DNA from: CBDFKU01 sp965248975
GTDB lineage: Bacteria; Chloroflexota; Dehalococcoidia; Lucifugimonadales; JAGWBF01
DNA length: 64,000 nt
Reading direction: 5' to 3'
Assembly (NCBI GenBank): GCA_965248975.1
Contig: CBDFKU010000013.1
Location: forward strand, 62,001-126,000
Below the pieces are notes generated by a model, which searched no databases, was not told where the DNA came from, and saw nothing but the letters and a program-made list of their open reading frames with translations. Shown one piece after another: positions 1-6,528 of this stretch (position 1 is its first letter; every line of letters begins with the position of its first letter). The position numbers and the translations under genes were made by a program.

Positions 1-1
1 G

Positions 2-280
2 GTCCCCGGCGAGTCGTCCCAGAACTTCAATTGCTCCATAGTGAACTTCAGCCGCAGGGCCAGGAACAAGTTCCACGCCCACACCAGCGACCAGATCCTG
101 GTGATAACCTCCGGCATTGGCATCGTGGCTACGGAGAAGGAGGAGCGGGAGGTGACGGTGGGCGACGTTGTCCACGTCCCGGCCGGAGAGAAGCACTGGC
201 ACGGCGCCAGGGCGGAGTCCTACATGTCCCATATAACCATCACGGGCAAGGACAGCGAAACGACCGTGCTGGAGGACTGA
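2..280 (+). CDS. Cupin-domain protein, 5' end cut off by window edge
   Basis: The reading frame is open from the first bases of the window to the TGA ending here, so the gene begins upstream. The 92 visible residues form the second half of a single-domain cupin: an HAH metal-binding motif followed by Gln, a GIG turn, and the second motif with PAGEKHWHGA. This pattern resembles the cupin of carboxymuconolactone-decarboxylase/cupin proteins, in which a KHWHG segment is usual. The GTG at 41 is inside the domain and is not the real start. The substrate cannot be deduced. It lies 51 bases before a broken MBL-fold gene on the same strand. Confidence 0.75.
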   Translation, partial: VPGESSQNFNCSIVNFSRRARNKFHAHTSDQILVITSGIGIVATEKEEREVTVGDVVHVPAGEKHWHGARAESYMSHITITGKDSETTVLED

Positions 281-331
281 TCCCGGCCCGGCGCCGCGTG
301 GTTTTGGGGCGTACAGGGAGAGGTGGAGGCT

Positions 332-481
332 ATGTTCACCAAGCAGATTCGCACTGAGAGCCTGGGAAACTCATCGTACCTGGTGGGTTCCCAGGAGGCT
401 AGGACGTGCGCGGTGGCACGACACATTCCTCTGCGACGCGATGCAACCTTTCATCCGGCTCGCCCCGCAGCGAACTTGTGA
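332..481 (+). pseudogene. 5' remnant of a metallo-beta-lactamase-fold hydrolase gene
   Basis: An ATG at 332 starts a 49-codon frame. Its first 28 residues (MFTKQIRTES, then LGNSSYLVGSQEARTCAV) align with residues 1-28 of the intact MBL-rhodanese protein that starts at 531, which reads MYFKQFLHDD, LGCSSYFIASRDSREAAV. The similarity stops at about base 415, where the intact gene continues with its conserved Asp-Pro. The remaining 21 codons are unrelated. This is therefore the front of an MBL-fold gene whose body has been lost, next to a complete relative. Whether it is still translated is unknown. Confidence 0.6.
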
Positions 482-530
482 TCTATAGCTTCTGAGAAGT
501 AACCAGGTGTAGAGGAAAGAAGGCGACGGC

Positions 531-1613
531 ATGTATTTCAAGCAGTTCCTTCATGACGACCTCGGCTGCTCGTCCTACTTCATCGCCTCCCGGGACTCGC
601 GGGAGGCCGCGGTGATCGATCCTCATCGCGACGTGCAGCAGTACCTCGATCTGGCCGCCGAGCGCGGTTACAACATCGTCGCTGTCATTGACACCCATTT
701 GCATGCCGACCACGTCTCAGGCAACCGGGACCTGGCCGCGGCGACGGGCGCACAACTCTACCTACACGAGGAGGCCGATACCCTCTTTCCCTTCCAGCCG
801 CTGCAGGATGGTGACACGATTTCCCTCGGCCAGGTTGATCTCCAAGTAATTCACACGCCGGGGCATCGCCCCGAGGCGCTGTCGCTGCTCGTGGTCAATC
901 CACCGCGAAGCCCCGAGCCGTCCATGGTGCTTAGTGGGGACGCACTGTTCGTGGGCGACGTGGGGCGGCCCGACTTCGGCGGACCAGAAGGGGCCAGCCA
1001 GCAGTATCAAAGCATCCAGAAGCTACTCCAGCTAGAGGACTACGTCGAAGTGTTTCCCGCCCACTTCGAAGGGTCGTGCGGCAAAGGCATGTGTGGTCGG
1101 CCCAGCAGTACTATAGGCTTCGAACGGCGCTTTAACCTAGCGTTGCAGCTTTCTGAGCAAGAATTCCTCCAATATGCCTCCCAGCCCCCGGCACAGCCCC
1201 TCAACATGACCTCCATCCTCGCGGCTAACCGTGGTGAGACCAGCTTTTCTTGGCCGCAGGTGGCGCACGACGTGGAAGTACCTAGCATCGAAGCCGGTGA
1301 AGCGTCAGCTTGGCTCCGGGAGCGCCAAGCCTGTGTCCTTGACGTGCGGGACCCGTGGGAATATGCGGAAGGCCGCATCCCGGGCGCACTTTCTGTCCCT
1401 CAATCGGATCTTGCACTGCGTCTGGCGGAGGTGCCAAAGGACCGTGACGTACTCGTCGTCTGCGCCTCAGGGAATCGTTCCTTGCGCTCGGCTGGCTTCC
1501 TGAAAGCCGTCGGCTACACCCGTGTCACCAACCTGGCTGGAGGCACCAAAGGTTGGATAGAAGCCGGCTATCCTGTCGAGAAGGGTGAGGAGTTGGTGCT
1601 TGGCAGGCAATAG
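531..1613 (+). CDS. MBL-fold persulfide dioxygenase-like / rhodanese fusion protein
   Basis: A 360-residue two-domain protein. Residues 1-240 are a metallo-beta-lactamase fold of the ETHE1/glyoxalase II type, with THLHADH at 55-61, GH at 111-112, the bridging Asp in SGDALF near 137 and a late His at 178. Residues about 250-350 are a rhodanese domain with the active-site loop CASGNRS (Cys 311). Fusions of this kind oxidise glutathione or low-molecular-weight persulfides and exchange sulfane sulfur, normally in the cytoplasm. The stop overlaps the likely start of mnmA by 14 bases, which hints at coupled expression and sulfur supply. Arginine codons are nearly all CGN (AGG once in 23, at the very end), unlike mnmA, where AGG is common. 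This suggests recent acquisition of the gene body. Confidence 0.85.
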   Translation: MYFKQFLHDDLGCSSYFIASRDSREAAVIDPHRDVQQYLDLAAERGYNIVAVIDTHLHADHVSGNRDLAAATGAQLYLHEEADTLFPFQPLQDGDTISLGQVDLQVIHTPGHRPEALSLLVVNPPRSPEPSMVLSGDALFVGDVGRPDFGGPEGASQQYQSIQKLLQLEDYVEVFPAHFEGSCGKGMCGRPSSTIGFERRFNLALQLSEQEFLQYASQPPAQPLNMTSILAANRGETSFSWPQVAHDVEVPSIEAGEASAWLRERQACVLDVRDPWEYAEGRIPGALSVPQSDLALRLAEVPKDRDVLVVCASGNRSLRSAGFLKAVGYTRVTNLAGGTKGWIEAGYPVEKGEELVLGRQ

Positions 1614-2691
1614 GGTAGTAGTGGCGATGAGCGGCGGCGTCGACTCGTCGGTGGCCGCCCTGCTGCTGAAGCGGGCCGGCTACGACACCGTCGGCGTGAC
1701 CATGAAGCTGTACAACGTCGATCAGTCGGACCTGCCCGAATACTATCGTGGCTGCTGCACCATCGACGACGTGGAAGACGCCCGGCGGGTGTGCAATCGC
1801 CTGGACATGCCCCACTATGTGTTCAATCTGCAGCGAGAGTTCCAGAGGTTCGTCATCGACTATTTCTGCGAGGAGTACCGCCGCGCCCGGACGCCTCATC
1901 CCTGCATAGCCTGCAACGACAAGATCAAGTTCAGCTTCCTTCTGCAGAGGGCCCGGTCCCTGGAAGCCGACACGGTGGCTACCGGCCACTATGCCCGGAT
2001 CGAGCCCGGACCCAGAGGCCTGCGGCTGCTCAAGGGCCTGGACCACCGGAAGGACCAGTCATACGTCCTCTACGGTATGGGGCAGGAACAGCTGGCCCAC
2101 ACCCTCCTACCGGTGGGCGGGTACGAGAAGGAAGAGATCAGGGCGATGGCCCAGGAGGCCGGATTCCCCAACGCCGAGAAGCCGGACAGCCAGGACATCT
2201 GCTTCATCCCTTCCGGGGACTACCGAAAGTTCCTGCGAGAGCACGTGACCCCCAGGCCCGGCAGTATCATTGACCACGATGGCAACGTCCTGGGAGACCA
2301 CCCCGGCGTGGAGAACTTCACCGTCGGCCAGAGGCGTGGCCTGGGAGTGGCGGGTGGTAGCCCGATGTACGTGACATCCATCGATCCCGACAGGTCCGAG
2401 GTCGTCGTGGGACCAGAGGAAGACCTGTACCGGGACACCCTGTGGGCCTCCGAGGTCAGCTATACGTCGAGCCGGCAACCGGAGGAGGACCTGGACGTTA
2501 CCGTCAAGATTCGGTACAAGTCCCCTGAGGTCGAGGCCACGCTGGTGCCCCGGGGCAGCCGGGCCATGATAAGCTTCAGGCAGCCCCAGCGGGCCGTCAC
2601 CCCGGGGCAGGCCGTGGTATTCTACCGAGGCGACGAGGTGCTGGGCGGGGGCAGGATCTGCGGCGGCCTGGACGGAAGCTCCGAATCCTGA
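1600..2691 (+). CDS. mnmA: tRNA-uridine 2-sulfurtransferase MnmA
   Basis: Adds sulfur to C2 of the wobble uridine (U34) of tRNA-Lys, -Glu and -Gln in the cytoplasm. The N-terminal PP-loop motif is SGGVDSS. The nucleophile Cys lies in CIACNDKIKF (about residue 105), the second catalytic Cys is in DSQDICFIP (about 201), and the C-terminal beta-barrel follows. The full length of about 363 residues is normal for the family. I chose TTG at 1600 because GAGGAG at 1587-1592 stands seven bases before it and the VVVAMSGG strand then follows directly. GTG at 1585 is the alternative. It overlaps the upstream rhodanese fusion, and rnhB follows after 44 bases. Confidence 0.93.
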   Translation: MAGNRVVVAMSGGVDSSVAALLLKRAGYDTVGVTMKLYNVDQSDLPEYYRGCCTIDDVEDARRVCNRLDMPHYVFNLQREFQRFVIDYFCEEYRRARTPHPCIACNDKIKFSFLLQRARSLEADTVATGHYARIEPGPRGLRLLKGLDHRKDQSYVLYGMGQEQLAHTLLPVGGYEKEEIRAMAQEAGFPNAEKPDSQDICFIPSGDYRKFLREHVTPRPGSIIDHDGNVLGDHPGVENFTVGQRRGLGVAGGSPMYVTSIDPDRSEVVVGPEEDLYRDTLWASEVSYTSSRQPEEDLDVTVKIRYKSPEVEATLVPRGSRAMISFRQPQRAVTPGQAVVFYRGDEVLGGGRICGGLDGSSES

Positions 2692-2735
2692 GTGGGAGGC
2701 CGGACCGGTAAAAACGGGCCGGCTGGGAGGTGTGG

Positions 2736-3434
2736 TTGCCCAGCCTTGACCTCGAGAGAAACGTGCAGAGCCAGGGGTTCTCGCTGGTGGCGGGTGTGGA
2801 CGAGGCCGGGCGTGGTCCCCTCGCCGGGCCGGTGGTGGCGGGGGCGGTGATCCTCTCTCCCGAGCTCTGTTCCAATGGAACCGACGCCTTCCCGGAATGG
2901 CTCCAGCTTGTCGACGACAGCAAGGCCCTGACCGCCCGCCAGCGACGTACGGTCTTGGTGGACATACGGGCCCATGCCGTGGCCGTCGGCCAGGGTATGG
3001 CCAGCCACGAGGAGATAGATTCGGTGGGCATCGTCCAGGCCACCCGCAGGGCCATGTTGAGGGCGATAGACGACCTTCGGCCTAGGCCCTCCTACCTGCT
3101 GATCGACTTCGTCAGGCTGCAGGACTGCGGGATACCCTTCCAGGCCATGGCTCACGGCGACAGCCTGTGCTACTCCATCGCGGCGGCATCCATCGTGGCC
3201 AAGGTGACTCGGGACCGGATGATGGTGGAAGCCGACGCCCTCTATCCCGGCTACGGCTTCGCCCGCCACAAGGGTTACGCTACCGAACAGCACCTGCGGC
3301 TCCTGTCCCTCAAGGGCCCTTCCCCGATCCACCGTCGCTCCTTCAGCCCCCTTCGACAGGCGATGCTGCCCGGAATGGCGCCCTACGACGCCGAAATCGA
3401 GTCCCCGGTCACGGTGCCGGAAAACGCCGGCTGA
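2736..3434 (+). CDS. rnhB: Ribonuclease HII
   Basis: Cleaves the RNA strand of RNA-DNA hybrids and removes single ribonucleotides from DNA. The family signature GVDEAGRGPLAGP is near the N-terminus and supplies the first Asp-Glu pair. A further acidic residue lies in LLIDFVRLQ, and the last Asp in AASIVAKVTRDR. The C-terminus has the usual GYGFARHKGYAT segment. At about 232 residues the length is typical. The start is TTG 2736, five bases after GGGAGG at 2725-2730; GTG 2730 is possible but overlaps that sequence. The yraN start codon lies two bases after the stop, so the two are surely co-transcribed, an arrangement common in bacteria. Confidence 0.93.
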   Translation: MPSLDLERNVQSQGFSLVAGVDEAGRGPLAGPVVAGAVILSPELCSNGTDAFPEWLQLVDDSKALTARQRRTVLVDIRAHAVAVGQGMASHEEIDSVGIVQATRRAMLRAIDDLRPRPSYLLIDFVRLQDCGIPFQAMAHGDSLCYSIAAASIVAKVTRDRMMVEADALYPGYGFARHKGYATEQHLRLLSLKGPSPIHRRSFSPLRQAMLPGMAPYDAEIESPVTVPENAG

Positions 3435-3436
3435 AC

Positions 3437-3811
3437 ATGTCCACCTCCAGGGGCCGGTTGGGTGTCTGGGGAGAGAAGGCGGCCAGGGAATACCTGGAAG
3501 CAAAAGGATACCGCATCGAGACCACCAATTTCCGTTGCTCTTGGGGAGAGGTGGATATCATCGCCTGGGACGGGGACCGGCTCGTCTTCGTGGAAGTGCG
3601 TACCCGCCGTGCCCCTGAGAACTACGGTTCGCCCCGGGAATCCCTCTCAGCACGGAAGAAGGAGAGGCTGGTTGCCACTGCCGAGACTTATCTCCAGGGA
3701 TTGACCGCTCCGCCGGAGGAGTGGCGTATCGATCTCGTCGGGATCCGGATTAACGGCCAGGGAGACATGGAGCCTCCGGAGCACATCGAGAACGCCGTCC
3801 AGCTCGAGTGA
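3437..3811 (+). CDS. yraN: YraN / UPF0102 family endonuclease-like protein
   Basis: A 124-residue protein of the UPF0102 family, a small restriction-endonuclease-like fold. The conserved N-terminal GxxGE-KAAREYLE helix, the NFRC-WGEVDIIAWD segment and FVEVRTRR give the Glu...Asp...Glu-x-Arg pattern expected of a PD-(D/E)XK active site. The biological substrate of the family is not settled; it often sits beside rnhB, as here with a two-base gap. Its length and start (ATG two bases after the rnhB stop) fit the family. No additional domains are visible. Confidence 0.9.
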   Translation: MSTSRGRLGVWGEKAAREYLEAKGYRIETTNFRCSWGEVDIIAWDGDRLVFVEVRTRRAPENYGSPRESLSARKKERLVATAETYLQGLTAPPEEWRIDLVGIRINGQGDMEPPEHIENAVQLE

Positions 3812-3819
3812 TATCTGCG

Positions 3820-3848
3820 TTGACTGAGCGCTCCAGCATCTCTACCTA
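3820..3848 (+). promoter_or_regulatory. Possible promoter for the small membrane-protein gene
   Basis: TTGACT at 3820-3825 and TACCTA at 3843-3848 are separated by 17 bases, just downstream of the yraN stop and 45 bases before the next ATG. The -10 is a poor match, so this is a weak call. Confidence 0.3.
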
Positions 3849-3893
3849 GGCGGTCCATACAGTTCCCAGATGATCGTTGAGAGGACATTGTGA

Positions 3894-4295
3894 ATGTTGC
3901 GCAGGGTAGGTGGAGTAGCACTCGTCTCTTGGATGGTTGTGGAGGTGACGTGGAGCGCAACTCTTGGCTATACAACGATCATCATCTATGAAGACGGGGA
4001 ATTTATCGGCCCCCAATGGATGGCCATATATACCGCCCTGTTTGCTACAGGGGCTCTCACCGGAGTCGTAGCCGCCATACTAACGTTCATCGGGTCACGA
4101 GTAGCCCCCCCTATCTTCCTGATGGCCGGCACCTTGAGCCTCCTTTCGATTATCCCTGGCTATACCTTCTCGTGGACAGGATTCTCGGGGTTTGGGACTG
4201 CCTTCTTCGTAGGGTTCGTGCTCACCCCTTCAATCATCGCAACAACCATCCTATCCACCACAGCGGTCGTCCTTCTTCGATCCAGCCGAAGATAA
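3894..4295 (+). CDS. Small four-helix membrane protein of unknown function
   Basis: A 133-residue hydrophobic protein that I do not recognise. Four likely membrane segments are visible at about residues 5-27, 42-66, 70-92 and 98-128. The loops are short and the C-terminus is basic (RSSRR). There is no signal for a substrate or partner. It stands alone between yraN and the FmdB-type gene, with 82 bases upstream. It uses codons such as ATA and CTA more freely than its neighbours and seems less GC-rich, which could mean separate ancestry. It may be a species-level hypothetical protein. Confidence 0.6.
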   Translation: MLRRVGGVALVSWMVVEVTWSATLGYTTIIIYEDGEFIGPQWMAIYTALFATGALTGVVAAILTFIGSRVAPPIFLMAGTLSLLSIIPGYTFSWTGFSGFGTAFFVGFVLTPSIIATTILSTTAVVLLRSSRR

Positions 4296-4370
4296 AAGGG
4301 ATATGCGTATGCTATCTGTGCCGGACCGGCGTATGCTAAAATTTGCTAAAGCTCTGTAAGGGACAACTAT

Positions 4371-4724
4371 ATGCCTCTGTACGAATATCGATGTCAGGAC
4401 TGCCGCCGTCGCTCTACCGTCCTGGCCCGCACCATGTCCGGCACAGAAGAGCCCTCCTGCCAGCACTGCGGCGGCGGAAACCTGACCCGCCTGATCTCCA
4501 AGTTCTCCTTCCGCCGGTCATGGGGAGAGAGCCTCGACTGGGCGCCCGACTCCGGGTACCCCGACGAGGCAGACCAGGAAGACCCCAAGAAGATGGCTCA
4601 GTGGATGAGAAGGATGCAGAAGGAGATGGGTGACGAGGTGGGGCCTGAGTTCGACCAGATGGTGGACGAGCTGGAGTCGGAGGCGTCGGACCACGATCAT
4701 GGAGACGGCATAGACGACGACTGA
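4371..4724 (+). CDS. FmdB-type zinc-ribbon protein
   Basis: A 117-residue protein starting with the FmdB/CxxC_CXXC_SSSS signature MPLYEYRCQDC, followed by CQHCGGG, so four Cys can bind one zinc. The rest is hydrophilic and strongly acidic towards the C-terminus, ending in a His/Asp-rich stretch. The family is named after a putative regulator of formamidase and amide genes, but its molecular role is not known; a nucleic-acid- or protein-binding zinc ribbon is the safe description. A TGCTAAAAT sequence about 35 bases before the ATG could be an extended -10 element. The gene is followed after 66 bases by thiE. Confidence 0.8.
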   Translation: MPLYEYRCQDCRRRSTVLARTMSGTEEPSCQHCGGGNLTRLISKFSFRRSWGESLDWAPDSGYPDEADQEDPKKMAQWMRRMQKEMGDEVGPEFDQMVDELESEASDHDHGDGIDDD

Positions 4725-4790
4725 GCCCTTCGCGGGAGACACTTCGATGCCAATCTGGTACCATCCCTGCCCGCCCCTGAGCCAATACCC

Positions 4791-5762
4791 ATGACTCTAC
4801 CCTCTCCACTAGCGGAGGGGCAGGTCCAGGTCCTACGACAGGCCCTGCCGCCGCTTCTCGACACCTGCGTTGCCCTTCACATCGACGGCCCCGTCGTCGG
4901 CAGGCTCGGTGAGCTTCTCGGCCGCCTGGGCGTCTCCGATCAGGTTGCCGAGATGGCCACTCCATCCCCGTCGGCGCGACAGGCCCTGGACCTGGTCGCC
5001 GAGGCCGTGGGGTCGGCGAGCTTGCTGGTCTCCCTGGGGCACCGAGACGGAGCGGACCTCCTTCCTGTCCTAAACGAGGTCAAAAGTGCTCTGGGCCGAG
5101 AGCTTCGGAAGGGTCCCGGCGCCAGGGTTTACGGACTGTACGTGATCATCGATCCCGAGGTCACTGCTGGTCGCGACCCCCTGGAGGTCGCCCGAGGCGC
5201 GCTGAAGGGAGGGGCCAGGGTAGTTCAGCTGCGGGACAAGCTGACGGAGAAGGGCCAGACACTACCCCTGGCCAGGGCCCTGCGAGAGCTGTGCTCCGAG
5301 CGTAACGCCCTCTTCATCGTCAACGACCACGCCGACCTGGCCGTCCTGGTAGGAGCCGACGGCCTTCACGTTGGGCAGGGAGACCTGCCAGTGTCGGAGG
5401 CCAGGCGGATACTGAAGCCCGATCAGATCGTCGGACGCTCCAACCACCTGCTGGACGAGGTCGTGGAATCCCAACGCCAGGGCGCCGACCACGTAGCGCT
5501 GGGAGCCGTCTACCAGACCGCTACCAAGGCCAGTATCGTCGACCGGACCACACTGGGCCCCGAGGCCGTGGACCGGGCCCGAAAGGCTGTCGACGTGCCT
5601 TTGGTGGCGATAGGCGGGATAAGCGAGGGGAACTTGGAGCCCGTCGTGAAGGCCGGGGCCGACGCCATATGCGTGACCGCTGCCGTGGGGCTGTCAGCCG
5701 ATCCCGAGGCGGCAGCCGGTCGGTTGGTTGAAGGAATCCTTCGAGCAGGAGGTAAGGCCTGA
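4791..5762 (+). CDS. thiE: Thiamine-phosphate synthase with extra N-terminal domain
   Basis: Joins hydroxymethylpyrimidine diphosphate and thiazole phosphate to give thiamine phosphate. The TIM-barrel ThiE domain occupies about residues 113-323, with VQLRDK, FIVNDHADLA, GLHVGQGDLP, a GRSNH turn, LGAVYQTATK and VAIGGISEGN. ThiE alone is about 210 residues. The first 110 residues here are additional, mostly helical and lack the RIIDANLNRA-type signature of the ThiD2 domain that precedes ThiE in some bacteria, so I leave that domain unnamed. The stop shares one base with the start of the translin-family gene (TGATG), which implies translational coupling. No TPP riboswitch was seen upstream. Confidence 0.88.
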   Translation: MTLPSPLAEGQVQVLRQALPPLLDTCVALHIDGPVVGRLGELLGRLGVSDQVAEMATPSPSARQALDLVAEAVGSASLLVSLGHRDGADLLPVLNEVKSALGRELRKGPGARVYGLYVIIDPEVTAGRDPLEVARGALKGGARVVQLRDKLTEKGQTLPLARALRELCSERNALFIVNDHADLAVLVGADGLHVGQGDLPVSEARRILKPDQIVGRSNHLLDEVVESQRQGADHVALGAVYQTATKASIVDRTTLGPEAVDRARKAVDVPLVAIGGISEGNLEPVVKAGADAICVTAAVGLSADPEAAAGRLVEGILRAGGKA

Positions 5763-6409
5763 TGGCCACATCCCACTCAGCAGACCTATCGTCGGTGGCG
5801 GAGCAGGCTTTGCGGGAGCTCTCCGCCAAGCACGAGGCAAGGGAGCGGGGGCTCCGGATATCCCGGGAGGTGATCCGCCTCTCGGCCAACGCCATCCGGG
5901 CCGTCCACCGCCAGGATTTCCAGGCGGCAAAGGATCTGATCGGCAAGGCCGATGCCAGCCTCAGGGAGTCCAGCGAGAATCTGAAAGAGTGGCCCGAGAT
6001 CTACTACGCCGGCTTTCTCTCGGATGCGCGGAAGGAGTACACCGAGGCCTGCGTCACCCTGGCTCTCATATCCGAGCAGGGCATCCCTCGGTCGGGCGAG
6101 ATCGGGGTCGAGATGGCGCCCTATCTCAACGGTATGGCCGAGGCCATTGGGGAGCTGCGTCGGTTTATCCTGGACTCCCTGCGGAGGAACGACGTCCAGC
6201 GATGCGAAGCGCTGATGGACGTGATGGACGAGATCTACGGCATCCTGGTAACGGTGGACTTTCCCGAGGGAGTCACCGGGGGCCTGAGGCGCAACACCGA
6301 CGCGATGCGGGGTGTGCTGGAGAGGACCCGTGGAGACCTGACCATGGCTCTGAGGCAGCGGCAACTGGAGCAGAAGCTGGCCGCCCTGGACCGCAACGTC
6401 GGGGCGTAG
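5762..6409 (+). CDS. Translin-family protein (bacterial homologue)
   Basis: A 215-residue, almost wholly helical protein. The start region (KHEARERGLRISREVIRLSA, NAIRAVHRQDFQAAKDLI), the central YAGFLSDARKEYTEA segment, and YLNGMAEAIGELRRF followed by a C-terminal LRRNTDAMRGVLERTRGD helix match the pattern of the translin superfamily, best known from eukaryotic translin/TRAX and archaeal homologues. In eukaryotes these proteins bind single-stranded RNA and DNA, and TRAX is the nuclease subunit of the C3PO complex. Whether this one is a nuclease is open: Glu residues are plentiful (e.g. EYTEA) but I cannot assign a metal site by eye. Its ATG overlaps the thiE stop by one base. The assignment rests on pattern recognition. 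Confidence 0.72.
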   Translation: MATSHSADLSSVAEQALRELSAKHEARERGLRISREVIRLSANAIRAVHRQDFQAAKDLIGKADASLRESSENLKEWPEIYYAGFLSDARKEYTEACVTLALISEQGIPRSGEIGVEMAPYLNGMAEAIGELRRFILDSLRRNDVQRCEALMDVMDEIYGILVTVDFPEGVTGGLRRNTDAMRGVLERTRGDLTMALRQRQLEQKLAALDRNVGA

Positions 6410-6416
6410 GAAAGAG

Positions 6417-6476
6417 CTATGAGTTCAGCGAGATGCCCCACTTCTTAGCGAGGTCTTCTATCTTTTCCGGCGACAT
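6417..6476 (-). CDS. Possible 19-residue small protein downstream of hyuB
   Basis: ATG at 6476 opens a 19-codon frame with a helical, amphipathic sequence (MSPEKIEDLAKKWGISLNS) ending in TAG at 6417. Upstream, on the same strand, ATGGCCTTTGCTATGAAAAAAGGG begins another frame that would join this one if one G were lost after the A6 run near 6491-6499. It may be a short gene, the end of a decayed gene, or chance; no clear ribosome-binding site stands directly before ATG 6476. Confidence 0.2.
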   Translation of the reverse strand: MSPEKIEDLAKKWGISLNS

Positions 6477-6528
6477 CGATGACAGTCCCTTTTTTCATAG
6501 CAAAGGCCATTCTTACTCGCTCTCACAC

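Noticed and set aside
4600..4790. TPP riboswitch before thiE
   Set aside because: The CTGAGA and ACCTGA-like conserved parts of the thi box are not present together.
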